This document shows, piece after piece, positions 8,704 through 18,508 of a DNA stretch of 64,000 nt. Under the pieces are notes generated by a model, which searched no databases, was not told the origin of the DNA, and saw only the letters and a list, made by a program, of their open reading frames with translations. The stretch comes from Falsirhodobacter sp. alg1 (GTDB lineage: Bacteria; Pseudomonadota; Alphaproteobacteria; Rhodobacterales; Rhodobacteraceae). Position 1 is the stretch's first letter, and each line of letters begins with the position of its first letter. The DNA is taken from contig NZ_BBJC02000001.1 in assembly GCF_000739715.2 (NCBI RefSeq), forward strand, positions 226,835 through 290,834, given 5' to 3'. The translations under genes and the position numbers were made by a program.

Positions 8704-11700
8704 TCAGAGAAACACCATATCGTCCACCAGCTGCACCGGATCATGCAGCCCGTCGATTATGATGGAGTGTTTCTTGCCGAAGCTGAGCACAAGGTGCCCA
8801 TCCTCTACCTGCGCCTCATTGATGATGGCCTTCAGGCTTCGCCCTCCGGCAACGCTGCGCGCGATATAGAGCGTGTCGATACCATCCTGAAAATCTGTGA
8901 TCCGGTCGTGGCCGGAATTGAAGATAAAGCGGTCCGCCCCCGCGCCGCCGGTCAGCGTATCATTGCCGGCACCACCTTGTAGTTTGTCTGCTCCGTCTGC
9001 ACCGAATAGTTTGTCATTTCCGGTGCCGCCAATGATCGTATTGGCATTCTGGTTGCCGCGCAGCGTATCGTTGAACTTGCTTCCCGTCAGATTTTCAATC
9101 GAGGAATAAGTATCACCGGCTGCAAATCCGGTATTCTTTTTACTGGTCTGGAGATCTGCCGTAAGTCCGTGTGATGCATCGCTGTAATCAGCGGTATCGG
9201 AGCCCAGCCCGCCGTTGAGGACATCACGGCCCGCCCCCCCCGAGAGCGTATCGTTCCCTAGGCCGCCGAACAGGACGTCATTACCGTTCTGGCCTTTCAA
9301 CCAGTCTTTGCCGATGCCGCCGTACAAGGTATCATTGCCGGCCCGACCCTCTATGGTGTCGTTTCCCGTCCCGCCATCAATCCGGTTGCTGCCTGCAGTC
9401 CCCAGTATGAAATCGGTGAATTTTGAGCCGATCAGATCTTCGACTGAGATCAGCTTGTCCCCCTTGGCCAAACCGCTTGACGTTGCCGTATTCAGCATGT
9501 CGATGCGCATGCCGGATCCCGAATGGCTGTAGTCGATGGTATCACGGCCTTTGCCGCCATTCATAAGGTCTGCCCCGCTGCCCCCCATGAACCAGTCGTT
9601 TCCGTTGCCGCCCAGCATCGTATCGTTGCCCTGCCGCCCTTCAAGCGTATCGTTTCCATTTCCGCCATTCAGCATGTTGGCTTCTTTGTTGCCAAAGATC
9701 ATGTCCCCTTTCTTGGAGCCGACAACATTTTCTATGCTGATGTAAACGTCTCCGGCGGCGATGCCGGTATTGGTCCCGGGGCGGGCAAGATCAATCACCA
9801 GCCCAATGGGGGAATCGACGTAATTGACCATGTCCTTGCCATCACCGCCCACCAGAAAGTCTGCTCCGGCCCCGCCGATCAAGGTATCGTTGCCGGCGCC
9901 GCCGTCCAGCGTATCATCACCGCCAAAGCCGCGTAAAAGGTCGTTTCCACCCTGCCCATATATCTGATTGGCAATATCATTGCCGAACACCACATCGCGT
10001 TCTTCGCTGGCCATGATATCCTCGATCGAGATGAACAGATCTCCCTTTGCATCCCCCGTGTTGCGGCTTGGGGTTCGCATGTCGATGATAAGACCAGAGC
10101 TTGAATCGCGGTAATCCACCACATCCCTGCCGTCGCCACCGTCCAGCACATCCGCGCCCGCTCCGCCGATAAGGCGGTCATCGCCATCTTCGCCCATCAG
10201 GGTGTCGTCGCCGTCATCCCCCACAAGAAAGTCATTCCCCGCGCCGCCCAGAATGATGTTGCTGCCGGTATTGCCTTGAATGCGGTCGGCGTAATCCGTG
10301 CCACGTATATTCTCGATGGAGATATAGACATCGCCCGCAGCCTCTCCCGTATTGGATTGGGGATTTCGCAGGTTGACCTCTACGCCGGTTTTCGCCCGTT
10401 CGTAGCTGGCCCAGTCATCACCGTTGCCGCCGTCCAGCGTATCGGCACCCAGCCCGCCATCCAGTGTATCGCTGCCGGTATAGCCCCGCAGATAATCATT
10501 TGCCTGCCCGGCCTGAATCAGATCCCGACCGCTTGTGCCATTTGTCGATTGAAGGGGGATGTGGGACATCGGATCGGACAGGTCCAGATTGCGGATCTGG
10601 GTTGCGGTCAGGGGTTTGCCGTCGGCCGTGCGGATTTCCAGTTCCTCGTCGCCGAACCGTAAGATTGCACCGTTCGTGGTGGTTTTGATCTCCAGCTGCA
10701 GCGCGCTGCGGAACATCGGCCATCGCGAAAGATCCAGTCGATCCGACGCCTTGTCGAAATCGAGGATCACGTCACGCTCGCCGTCCTTGCTCATGATGAA
10801 CACATCGGCCCCTGCGCCGCCGCGCAGCACATCACTGCCGGCCCCGTCGATCAGGATGTCGTTGCCAGCCATTCCCGACAGGCTGTCGTTGCCGGCCCCG
10901 CCATACAGCAGGTCGGCGCCGGTGCCGCCTGTCAGCGTATCTGCGCGGTCGTTGCCGGTCAGGGTGCGGCCGTCGGGCAGGGCATAGCGTAGTTCGGCAA
11001 TTCCGTTTTCCTGTCCGCTTGCTGCAAAGATGCGAAGGCCACTGCCGCTGGATGTGGCCGCCAGTGCCGTGATGCCCGCCAGCGTTCGGCCTGTCGTATC
11101 CTCTATCGTGGCCAGATGCAGCAGTGTGCCATCGGGCAGAAGCGTCATGAGGCTGACGCCGTCATCCGCGCCCCCCGCCATGACATAGACCCGCCCGCCG
11201 ACCGTGACCGTGGTCATTGCCGTCAGGGCGGAAAAGCGTGTCTCCAGGCCGTCGATCACATGGTCAGTGGCACGCAAGGCCCCGCCGCCGCTCAGTGACA
11301 GAACAGAGATGGATGAGGAGCCGGTAGAGCCGACCAGAACATAGCTGGCCCCGCCGATGGATGTCGCGCGGACGATCGACGGATCGCCCAGCCCCAGCCC
11401 CTCGTCGCCCCCGACACTGCCTTTTTCAGTCAATGTTCCGCGACTGCTGATGGCCCATGCCGTGACGCGGTCTTCGGCAAGGCTGGTTGTTATCAGGAAA
11501 TTGGTAGAGCCGGAGCGGGCCATCGTCATGCCGCCGATATCCGATGCCCCTGTCGCCGGTGCATCAAAATCCGTGACCCTTTGGACAGTGGTGCCCAACC
11601 TGCTGTCTGACAGGGTCTGTATGTTGATCGCAGCGGAATTCTTATGGGCCGTATAGGCGAATACCGTTCCACCGACGGTCAGGCTTGTCATGGCGGTCAC

Positions 11701-12054
11701 GCCGGTGGCCGCAGAAAAATCCGTGCCGATCCGGGTATAGCCCCCTATGCCGCCGTCCCCCTCCAGCGCAAAGGATTCGATGGCCCCCCCGGCCAGCCCG
11801 CTGATATAGATCCGGTTACCCACGATTTCGGCCGAAGGGGTGGCACCGGCCGCCGCGTCGAAGCGGTGCAGGGCGTAATCCTTTGTCTGTAGCCCCGTGC
11901 CGGTCAGGGTCATGGCCGTCAGGCCGCCGCCCCCGCGGGTTGTGGCATAAAGCGTACTGGTGCCCCCGCTGGTCCGGATATCCAGGTCGGTAATGCCGGT
12001 CAGGATCGCGCCTTTGCCCCCTGTAAATGTCGTTTGATAGATCAGACCGGACAT
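8704..12054 (-). CDS. RTX (hemolysin-type calcium-binding repeat) secreted protein
   Basis: The 1116-residue protein is probably exported by a type I secretion system and folds on calcium outside the cell. Residues 1-365 have recurring DG/GG strands and no signal peptide, resembling a beta-propeller. From about residue 368 there are many nonapeptides of the GGxGxDxLxG kind. A larger repeat lies within them: five units, each with GG-G-D...Y...NTG-A-GD...SIEN...GN...GG. The first four are spaced about 97 residues apart and the last about 115. The C-terminus (residues 1060-1116) ends in hydrophobic DDMVFL, typical of type I signals. No secretion genes are nearby. It may be an adhesin or matrix protein; no enzyme domain is seen. 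Confidence 0.85.
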   Translation of the reverse strand: MSGLIYQTTFTGGKGAILTGITDLDIRTSGGTSTLYATTRGGGGLTAMTLTGTGLQTKDYALHRFDAAAGATPSAEIVGNRIYISGLAGGAIESFALEGDGGIGGYTRIGTDFSAATGVTAMTSLTVGGTVFAYTAHKNSAAINIQTLSDSRLGTTVQRVTDFDAPATGASDIGGMTMARSGSTNFLITTSLAEDRVTAWAISSRGTLTEKGSVGGDEGLGLGDPSIVRATSIGGASYVLVGSTGSSSISVLSLSGGGALRATDHVIDGLETRFSALTAMTTVTVGGRVYVMAGGADDGVSLMTLLPDGTLLHLATIEDTTGRTLAGITALAATSSGSGLRIFAASGQENGIAELRYALPDGRTLTGNDRADTLTGGTGADLLYGGAGNDSLSGMAGNDILIDGAGSDVLRGGAGADVFIMSKDGERDVILDFDKASDRLDLSRWPMFRSALQLEIKTTTNGAILRFGDEELEIRTADGKPLTATQIRNLDLSDPMSHIPLQSTNGTSGRDLIQAGQANDYLRGYTGSDTLDGGLGADTLDGGNGDDWASYERAKTGVEVNLRNPQSNTGEAAGDVYISIENIRGTDYADRIQGNTGSNIILGGAGNDFLVGDDGDDTLMGEDGDDRLIGGAGADVLDGGDGRDVVDYRDSSSGLIIDMRTPSRNTGDAKGDLFISIEDIMASEERDVVFGNDIANQIYGQGGNDLLRGFGGDDTLDGGAGNDTLIGGAGADFLVGGDGKDMVNYVDSPIGLVIDLARPGTNTGIAAGDVYISIENVVGSKKGDMIFGNKEANMLNGGNGNDTLEGRQGNDTMLGGNGNDWFMGGSGADLMNGGKGRDTIDYSHSGSGMRIDMLNTATSSGLAKGDKLISVEDLIGSKFTDFILGTAGSNRIDGGTGNDTIEGRAGNDTLYGGIGKDWLKGQNGNDVLFGGLGNDTLSGGAGRDVLNGGLGSDTADYSDASHGLTADLQTSKKNTGFAAGDTYSSIENLTGSKFNDTLRGNQNANTIIGGTGNDKLFGADGADKLQGGAGNDTLTGGAGADRFIFNSGHDRITDFQDGIDTLYIARSVAGGRSLKAIINEAQVEDGHLVLSFGKKHSIIIDGLHDPVQLVDDMVFL

Positions 12055-12098
12055 GTCGCACCCTTCCGCACAGGAAGCCGGAATGTGTCATGCCGAAT

Positions 12099-12131
12099 CT
12101 TAACGGGCGCTTCGCCGTCGCGCCCGTTAAG
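12099..12131. repeat. 12-bp perfect inverted repeat upstream of RTX gene
   Basis: CTTAACGGGCGC and its exact complement flank a 9-base loop, 45 bases before the RTX start codon. There is no T tract, so it could be an operator, a leader hairpin, or a weak terminator of the upstream DUF2793 gene. Confidence 0.6.
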
Positions 12132-12195
12132 AAGGGAAATTATGCAGAATTCATCTTAAATATTAGACAAAGAAATCTGCGTGGAACATGGCGGA

Positions 12196-13677
12196 TCAGA
12201 ACCACCGCCCTATGGCCTGCATCACCACTTTTTCCGAATCCGCGCTTGCATTGGCAGAGGTGCCGCTGCTGACCAACCGCAGGAAAAACGCGGATCCCGC
12301 GCATCCCTGAACAGAGATATTCGCCGTCAACAGCTGGTTATGCGGCGCAGAGGAAACATGGGATACCGATGCCGAAACCACCCCCGATACAAAGGGCATT
12401 GCGGTGGCAAAGCTCTGTACCGCCGTGGTTGCCACATTGACGGAGCAGATGCGTGTGCAGATCTGGGTCCCATCCGCAAACCGGACATAATCGCCATTGG
12501 CGTTGCTGCCGCGCTCCATCGCGCTGCCGGTCGGCACACCGGAGGATTGCGCCACGGTTCCCAGCAGGTTGCGCGATCCATATAGGGTGCTCCACCCGGC
12601 CCAGGTGCCCGTGGCGCCGCGGTGGCGCAGGGCAAGGGCAGGCGCATCGGCATCCGCGCCGTCCCGCAGGCCGATCTGGGCCGCCGATCCACTGGCCGAA
12701 TGGCTCAGATGCACCAGATGCCAATCGGCGCTGTCGGGCCGTGTGCCGCTGGTGGCATGGGCAAAACCTGTGGTGGCGGTGGCATCGGCGCTCCGGCTCT
12801 CGGTCTGTCCGCCCAGCCCGAAATCACCCACACGGGTCACGCGCCCGGCGGTTGCATCACTGGTGGATTGTGTCACCGCGGTACCCGTCAGCGGCAGATC
12901 CAGCTTCAATGTCGTTTTGGACAGAGAGGCGCGCTGCGTCCCCCCTGTCACGAATCCGATCTGGTCCGTACCGGCCCGTAGCAGGCCCGTGTCGTCATCC
13001 GCCGAAAACCGCAGCCCCGGTTTGGCTGTGCTTCCATCGGGAAATGCGGCACCGCCCGGAAAGGTGACAGCCCCCGTATCCGAATCCACTGTCAGCGCCT
13101 GATAGAAGGTATTGCCGTTTGCACTGACCTTGACCGAAAAACGGTCATCCCCTGCCAACCCCATTTCGGCCCGGCCCGAGTAATTGGATTGAAACAGCAG
13201 GCTGGCCGTATTGGCGGTTCCGGCCTTGTTCACCTTTATCTGATGGCCTGCGCCCTCGTGGGTGAAAATGGATGCCGGTGCGGACACGGCCAACCTATTG
13301 ACCGCATCGGCCGAGGTGTTGATTCCAAGCGTGCGGGCTTGCGGGTCGCGCCACGCGGACCCGTCATGGATGACGGTCTGCTGCTCTTCCAGCACCGAAG
13401 CCTGCCATCCGGCCTTCGGCACCACAAAGCTCCATCCCGTGCCGTCGTAGAAGGCCACCTTGCCATCCTGTCCGGCCCATATGCCCGATGCCTTTGCCGC
13501 CACGATATGCCTGTCGCCGGTATCCGGTGCCTCGGGCGCGGTCGTGCGGGTCCGGTCCTTGACCGACAGTTGCACGATCACATCCAGAAGGCGCAGGGCT
13601 TCGTTATGGGTCACATGCTTCTGCGCCTGTGCGGCCTGAATATAAGGCAGATCCAGAATAAGCGAGGTGTCGGACAT
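12196..13677 (-). CDS. DUF2793 domain protein
   Basis: The 493-residue protein begins with the typical DUF2793 start, including LPYIQAAQAQKHVTHNEAL and later WSFVVPKAGW and WRDPQ, over about residues 5-120. The rest is Gly/Ser/Thr/Ala-rich with short strands, like a tail-fibre or collar protein. It ends in a Cys-containing beta domain. DUF2793 proteins are common in Rhodobacterales and often sit in phage-tail or gene-transfer-agent settings; function is not established. Here there are no other phage genes. It lies between a glycosyltransferase and the RTX gene, all on the minus strand, which suggests a role at the cell surface. That role is inference. Confidence 0.75.
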   Translation of the reverse strand: MSDTSLILDLPYIQAAQAQKHVTHNEALRLLDVIVQLSVKDRTRTTAPEAPDTGDRHIVAAKASGIWAGQDGKVAFYDGTGWSFVVPKAGWQASVLEEQQTVIHDGSAWRDPQARTLGINTSADAVNRLAVSAPASIFTHEGAGHQIKVNKAGTANTASLLFQSNYSGRAEMGLAGDDRFSVKVSANGNTFYQALTVDSDTGAVTFPGGAAFPDGSTAKPGLRFSADDDTGLLRAGTDQIGFVTGGTQRASLSKTTLKLDLPLTGTAVTQSTSDATAGRVTRVGDFGLGGQTESRSADATATTGFAHATSGTRPDSADWHLVHLSHSASGSAAQIGLRDGADADAPALALRHRGATGTWAGWSTLYGSRNLLGTVAQSSGVPTGSAMERGSNANGDYVRFADGTQICTRICSVNVATTAVQSFATAMPFVSGVVSASVSHVSSAPHNQLLTANISVQGCAGSAFFLRLVSSGTSANASADSEKVVMQAIGRWF

Positions 13678-13775
13678 CGGGGCAATCCTTGTTGGGCATT
13701 TTCCCGACGCTTATGCCTCAAAGGTTGATCAGCCCCCTCCGGTCCGTGCGCCGTGCGGGCCTTGCGCGCAACGCC

Positions 13776-14696
13776 CTAAATCCGCCCTAATCCTGCAACT
13801 GCATACAGCGCGATTGTTCCTGTCAGCGATTCGCGGTGGATGCCGCTTTTCTTCATCCGCAGAATCCGCGCTGGCCCCGCACGCCCCAGATCACGGCCGA
13901 AGGCTGCCAGCAGCGCACGGTTTTCCGGGGTCAACAGATCCTTGGCCTCTGTCAGTGCTGCGGTGTTCTGCGCCAGCCACTTCCCGTAATCTCCGTCAAA
14001 GGCCTTGTGCAGACGGCTCAGCATCGCCCGCGCGCCGCGCGGATCGCCCAATGTGTTCCGACCATGCTGACGGTAATACAGTCCCGGCTCCGCATCGATA
14101 TGCACGCGCTGTCCGGCGCCGGTGATGATCTGGTAGATCCACCAGTCATGAAAGGGGATATCGCCCTGCGGCATTGCCCGGCGCAGCAGCTGGCAGGCCG
14201 CGACGGACAGGACCATCGTATTGCCGGCAATGACATTCTGGGCCAGCGCCCGCGCGAAGCCCGTAGCAGGGGGGGCAGGACGGGACAGGCGCCCGTTCTC
14301 CAGATGTTCATCGCAGACCATCGTCGCACTGCCATAGAGCATGGGGAAGCCGGGCGCTGACAGGGCGCGGGCAAGACGGTCCGGCATCCAGACATCATCC
14401 TGATCGCTCAGTGCCACTGGGGCGGGGGGCAGGTCGGGTGCTGCGATCATCGACAGGAAATTGCGGGCCACACCGCGTTTCGGGCCCGTGACGATGCGGA
14501 TGTCCCGATCCGCATGTTCGTCGGCAAATGCCGCCAGGATATCCATCGTCCCGTCCGAGGAGCCATCATCGCTGACCCGCAATGCCCAATCGACGCCGCG
14601 TTGCGCTGCGATAGAGTCGAGCTGGGGCCGCAGATGCCGGGCCCCGTCAAAGGTTGCCAGCAGCACCGTGACAGGGGGCAGTCCGTTACCGCGCAA
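13776..14696 (-). CDS. Family 2 glycosyltransferase
   Basis: The protein of about 306 residues is a compact GT2 enzyme. It starts with VTVLLATFDGARHLRPQLD and carries SDDGSSDGTMDI and the acceptor-side motif LSDQDDVW, a pattern typical of rhamnosyl-type polysaccharide transferases. The start is uncertain: no ATG fits near the domain. A TTG at 14696, overlapping the end of kpsM by 11 bases, leaves the normal short leader; an ATG further upstream would add a Cys-rich stretch unlike the family. Overlap with kpsM implies the two are cotranscribed. Confidence 0.82.
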   Translation of the reverse strand: MRGNGLPPVTVLLATFDGARHLRPQLDSIAAQRGVDWALRVSDDGSSDGTMDILAAFADEHADRDIRIVTGPKRGVARNFLSMIAAPDLPPAPVALSDQDDVWMPDRLARALSAPGFPMLYGSATMVCDEHLENGRLSRPAPPATGFARALAQNVIAGNTMVLSVAACQLLRRAMPQGDIPFHDWWIYQIITGAGQRVHIDAEPGLYYRQHGRNTLGDPRGARAMLSRLHKAFDGDYGKWLAQNTAALTEAKDLLTPENRALLAAFGRDLGRAGPARILRMKKSGIHRESLTGTIALYAVAGLGRI

Positions 14697-15504
14697 GAAT
14701 GAACCGGTGCCAACGGCGCAGGAACACGATGCCCAGACACAGGGGCACGATCGCCACGCCATATACATAGAGCGGGCTTACGTAATCCGCGTTGTAATAG
14801 GGGTAGAAGCCGGAACGTACCTGTCCGACCACATGGACCAGCGGATTGTACCAGAGCCATGCCTTCACATGATTGGGCAGGGAATCAAAGGTATAGAACA
14901 CGCCGGACAGCAGCATCTGCGGAACAGTCAGAATGCCCCACAGCCTGTCCCACAGCGGAATGAACGAGACGAGAACGCAGTTCATGGTGCCGATACCCAG
15001 CGCAAGGGCCGCGCCCATCGAATATCCGATTGCCACCGCTTGAAAATCAACGACCGTCCGCGTGTCGAATACGGTGCGTATGCCGGAAAAGACGATGAAT
15101 GCCACAAGCAGCGTCGTCATCAGGGCCAGAAGGAACCGTGCCGCGATTGCATCGACAAAGGTCACGCTGGGGTAGGTGAGAAGGGGACGAGAAAAATTGA
15201 TCGCACCCTGCACCCGACCGACAAGCCCGGTATACATGGTCATCGGCAACATGCCGGTTGCATAGAATATGGCAAAGTTCGATCCCAGCGGCGGGTGCCG
15301 CAGCATGACGCCGAATACGATCGTCAGCATGCTGATTGCGGCAATAGGTTCAAGAATGGCCCATATGTACCCGCCCGGCGAACGCCCGTAGGTCGTCGCC
15401 ATCTCGCGCATGACCAGCGCGGTGATGGAGCGGAGCATCGCAAAACGCCGCTGCTTCTGCACAGGGCGCAGCATGGCCTCTTCCGTCTTGTCGGCCATGG
15501 CCAT
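14686..15504 (-). CDS. kpsM: Capsule polysaccharide ABC exporter permease
   Basis: The product is an ABC-2 type inner-membrane permease (about 272 residues) that with KpsT moves polysaccharide across the inner membrane. About six hydrophobic segments are visible, with the typical entry YGRSPGGYIWAILEPI and late WYNPLVHVVGQVRSGFY. The ATG at 15504 follows GAGAG at a suitable distance; a GTG at 15528 lacks a ribosome site. It faces away from kpsE-kpsT, with about 90 bases between, rather than lying beside kpsT. The neighbouring GT2 overlaps its stop codon. Confidence 0.88.
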   Translation of the reverse strand: MAMADKTEEAMLRPVQKQRRFAMLRSITALVMREMATTYGRSPGGYIWAILEPIAAISMLTIVFGVMLRHPPLGSNFAIFYATGMLPMTMYTGLVGRVQGAINFSRPLLTYPSVTFVDAIAARFLLALMTTLLVAFIVFSGIRTVFDTRTVVDFQAVAIGYSMGAALALGIGTMNCVLVSFIPLWDRLWGILTVPQMLLSGVFYTFDSLPNHVKAWLWYNPLVHVVGQVRSGFYPYYNADYVSPLYVYGVAIVPLCLGIVFLRRWHRFILAR

Positions 15505-15594
15505 CCGGTCTCTCGCTCTCGTCAGCACTGGAAAAGAGATTGTAGGTTATGTAGGAGGGCGAGAGAATATTCAATCCGGTTCTGCGGAGGTCGC

Positions 15595-16881
15595 TTGAGC
15601 AATTCCGACCCATTGTCCACTACGGCGCAAAGCGAAGCGAAGGCCGAGCCTCAGGACGCTGCCGAGAAGCAACGTGCCCGCCGTTTGCGTAAGGTTGCAA
15701 ATGCCGGAAAGGCCGCGCCGAAGGCACCGCAGCATCATTACCACGTCGCCCCTACGGTAAAAGAAAGCCGGTTTCTGCGCCGGCATGTTCTGGCCCTGGT
15801 CAGCTTCGTGTTCATGGTTCTGGCCCCGGTTATCGGCACATCGGTTTATATGTGGGGTGTGGCATCGAACCAGTTTGCCTCCTACGTCTCGTTCGCTGTG
15901 CGCAGTGAAACGCAAAGCTCCACCGACATGCTGGGCGGGTTGGCGGCGCTGACCGGTGTCTCCTCCTCCTCCTCCTCGGACAGCGAGGTTCTCTACGCGT
16001 TTTTCCAGAGCCAGAATCTGGTCGCGCGCATCGATGACGACATCGACCTGCGGGCAATCTGGTCCAAGGCGAAAAATGATCCGGTCTTCAGTTACGATGC
16101 GCCCGGCACGATCGAGGATCTGACGAAATACTGGGGTGACATGGTCCAGATCGTGTTCGACTCCAGCACAGGGATCATTGATATCCGTGCCCTGGCCTTC
16201 GACGCCGACGATGCAAAGAAGATAACGGACGCCATCTTTGCCGAAGGTACGCGGGTCATCAACCAGCTGTCCGACATTGCGCGTGAAGATGCGATCCGCT
16301 ACGCCCGGGAGGATCTGGATGACGCGGTGGAAAGCCTGCGCGAGGCGCGCGCGGCGATCACCGAATTCCGGAACAAGAACCAGATCGTGGATCCGACGCT
16401 TGATACCGCGGGTCAGATGGGCATTGTGGGCAGCCTGCAGTCCCAATTGGCAACCGCCATGGTCGAACTGGACATGCTGCGCCAGACGACCCGCCCCGAT
16501 GATATCCGCATTTCCCAAGGCGAACTCAAGATCAGCGTGATCCAGCAGCGTATCGAAGAAGAGCGCAGCAAGCTTGGCATGGGATCTGCGACGGATGGCA
16601 ACGATGATGCCTTTGCCAACGTCGTTGGGGATTTCGAACGTCTGACGGTAGACCGTGAATTCGCCGAGCAGAGCTATACGGCGGCGCTCGCGGCCTTCAA
16701 CGCAGCCCGCGCCGAGGCGGGGCGGCAAAGCCGCTATCTGGCAGCGCATGTCACCCCCACATTGGCAGAGCAATCGCAGTTTCCCAAGCGGACCTCCACG
16801 GTCATCCTGATTGCCCTGTTCCTGACATTGCTGTGGGCCGTCGCCGTTCTGGTCGGATACAGCCTCAAAGATCGCCGCTAG
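15595..16881 (+). CDS. kpsE: Capsule export inner-membrane co-polymerase protein KpsE-like
   Basis: The 428-residue protein belongs to the polysaccharide co-polymerase/export family that links the inner-membrane ABC exporter to the outer-membrane channel. It has a basic, Ala/Lys-rich cytoplasmic head, a membrane segment near residues 65-85 (LVSFVFMVLAPVIGTSVYMW), a long periplasmic helical region at about 220-370, and a C-terminal membrane segment (VILIALFLTLLWAVAVLVGY). No ATG gives this frame. A TTG at 15595 preceded by CGGAGG four bases away is the best start, leaving the expected hydrophilic N-terminus. kpsT begins 9 bases after the stop. Confidence 0.87.
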   Translation: MSNSDPLSTTAQSEAKAEPQDAAEKQRARRLRKVANAGKAAPKAPQHHYHVAPTVKESRFLRRHVLALVSFVFMVLAPVIGTSVYMWGVASNQFASYVSFAVRSETQSSTDMLGGLAALTGVSSSSSSDSEVLYAFFQSQNLVARIDDDIDLRAIWSKAKNDPVFSYDAPGTIEDLTKYWGDMVQIVFDSSTGIIDIRALAFDADDAKKITDAIFAEGTRVINQLSDIAREDAIRYAREDLDDAVESLREARAAITEFRNKNQIVDPTLDTAGQMGIVGSLQSQLATAMVELDMLRQTTRPDDIRISQGELKISVIQQRIEEERSKLGMGSATDGNDDAFANVVGDFERLTVDREFAEQSYTAALAAFNAARAEAGRQSRYLAAHVTPTLAEQSQFPKRTSTVILIALFLTLLWAVAVLVGYSLKDRR

Positions 16882-16890
16882 GCGGGTACC

Positions 16891-17574
16891 ATGATCAGGT
16901 TAGAAAATCTGACGAAGACGTTCTATCTGTATGGCCAGCGCAAGACGGTGGCCGACAACCTGAATGCGACTTTCCCGTCCCGTACGGCCGTGGCCCTGCT
17001 GGGGCGGAACGGGGCCGGAAAGACCACCCTGTTGAAGATGATTGCCGGCACGGTAGAACCCTCTGCGGGCCGGATCCTTTCCACGGGGACAATCTCCTGG
17101 CCTGTGGGCTTTGCGGGGTCGTTCCACCCGGAGTTGACAGGCGCGCAGAACACACGGTTCGTGGCGCGCATCTATGGTGTGGATACGAATGCGCTGATCG
17201 CCTTTGTGGAAGAGTTCGCCGAACTGGGCAAGCATTTCCACCTGCCGTTCCGCACTTATTCTTCGGGCATGCGGTCCCGTCTGGCCTTTGGCGTTTCTAT
17301 GGGGATACCGTTCGAGACATATCTGATCGACGAGGTCACCTCGGTCGGCGATGCATCCTTCAAGGCCAAAAGCAGTGCCTATCTGACGGCCCGGCTGGAG
17401 CATTCGGCCGCGATCATGGTCAGCCATTCGATGGGTATGGTGCGCCGGATCTGTTCGGCCGCCGCGGTGCTGGAAAACGGGCAGCTTACCTATTACGAGG
17501 ATCTGGACGAGGCGATTGCCCACCACGAACGCAATATGAACGTTCATGGAGAGCCGATCCCGGACGACGATTGA
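16891..17574 (+). CDS. kpsT: Capsule polysaccharide ABC exporter ATPase
   Basis: The 227-residue ATPase powers polysaccharide export with KpsM. The Walker A motif GRNGAGKT is at residues 38-45, the signature region YSSGMRSRLAFGVSM near 120-135, and the Walker B region is YLIDEV. The missing classical LSGGQ and the short length are typical of KpsT. It follows kpsE closely and is probably cotranscribed with it. Its stop codon lies three bases from the stop of the opposing sulfotransferase gene. Confidence 0.92.
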   Translation: MIRLENLTKTFYLYGQRKTVADNLNATFPSRTAVALLGRNGAGKTTLLKMIAGTVEPSAGRILSTGTISWPVGFAGSFHPELTGAQNTRFVARIYGVDTNALIAFVEEFAELGKHFHLPFRTYSSGMRSRLAFGVSMGIPFETYLIDEVTSVGDASFKAKSSAYLTARLEHSAAIMVSHSMGMVRRICSAAAVLENGQLTYYEDLDEAIAHHERNMNVHGEPIPDDD

Positions 17575-17577
17575 GGA

Positions 17578-18357
17578 TCAGCGCAGAAGCGCCTGTTTCG
17601 TATCCTCGATGAACCGGGTACGGAATATATCGTTCAGCCGGTCTGCCTGACGCTGGATCTTGGGCTTGCCGGGGGACCAATCCGTCAGATCGGCATCGGC
17701 GAATTTCCCGATGCGCATCACCACACGGCGGGGGCGTCGTGTCACCTCTTCATACGTCACATGCAGGCGCGGAATATCAAAGACACTGCACAGCGTCTGG
17801 ATCGCATTGGCCGACATCTGGCTGGAGGTGATCAGATGGGCAATCTGGCGCGTATCGTAGACGGGGTCGATCTCCTCGCCTTTCTGCACGCTCGTCCAGC
17901 GTTTGGTCTGGCTGGCGATATGATAGGAAATGGCCTGCCCCAGCAGATCATCCCGCGTGATATGGATCACACGCACCCCCGTGTACATCGCGGGAATGTT
18001 GAACCGGTGCAGCATCACGATCTGGTCCCATGAGGCTTTGTAGCCATGCATGAACCTGCCTTCGTTCAGATGCTCGGTCCCCAGCCGGATCAGGTCCGGA
18101 AAGGTTTCAGCCCCCCAGCGTTCGGCCTGCTTGCAAACGGTCGTATGGTTCAGCTGCTCGTGAAACCCGGAGAACAGCGGGGTGGTACGCAGATATTCCG
18201 CCAGAAGGTTGGATCCGCTGCGGTTGGAAAAGGCCATGAGATACAGCGGATGGTCGAACACGGGGCCGGTGCCCTCGTATTGGACGCGACCACGGAAATG
18301 CCGACGGATCTCTTTTTCGTGCACGCCGCCCTGAGACAGGAATTTGACAATATCCAT
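17578..18357 (-). CDS. Stf0-like sulfotransferase
   Basis: The 259-residue protein resembles Stf0-family sulfotransferases, which transfer sulfate from PAPS to a carbohydrate. A 5'-phosphosulfate loop is visible as FSNRSGSNLLAEYL near residues 39-52. The 3'-phosphate site is likely VIHITRDDLLGQAISYHIA near 125-145, and the Stf0 pattern of W...K...P after it is present. The start has AAGGGG six bases upstream. Its place between kpsT and galE suggests sulfation of the exported polysaccharide, but acceptor and activity are inferred. Confidence 0.78.
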   Translation of the reverse strand: MDIVKFLSQGGVHEKEIRRHFRGRVQYEGTGPVFDHPLYLMAFSNRSGSNLLAEYLRTTPLFSGFHEQLNHTTVCKQAERWGAETFPDLIRLGTEHLNEGRFMHGYKASWDQIVMLHRFNIPAMYTGVRVIHITRDDLLGQAISYHIASQTKRWTSVQKGEEIDPVYDTRQIAHLITSSQMSANAIQTLCSVFDIPRLHVTYEEVTRRPRRVVMRIGKFADADLTDWSPGKPKIQRQADRLNDIFRTRFIEDTKQALLR

Positions 18358-18508
18358 GGCGTGACCCCTTGTTTACAACATCGCGTGTTATGCGTCCGGA
18401 CCGGGCCAAGGTCAATTCTCGATGCTGTCATCAAGCATTCTCCTTTCCCTTGTAGGAAAAGAGAGGCAATGTTGGCGCGCAGCGTTACGCAGGTGGGATA
18501 TTGATATA

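Noticed and set aside
14461..15594. Upstream extension of kpsE as a single 806-residue frame
   Set aside because: The extension runs antisense to kpsM and the GT2 gene and is low-complexity His/Gln/Arg-rich; the TTG at 15595 with a ribosome site fits better.
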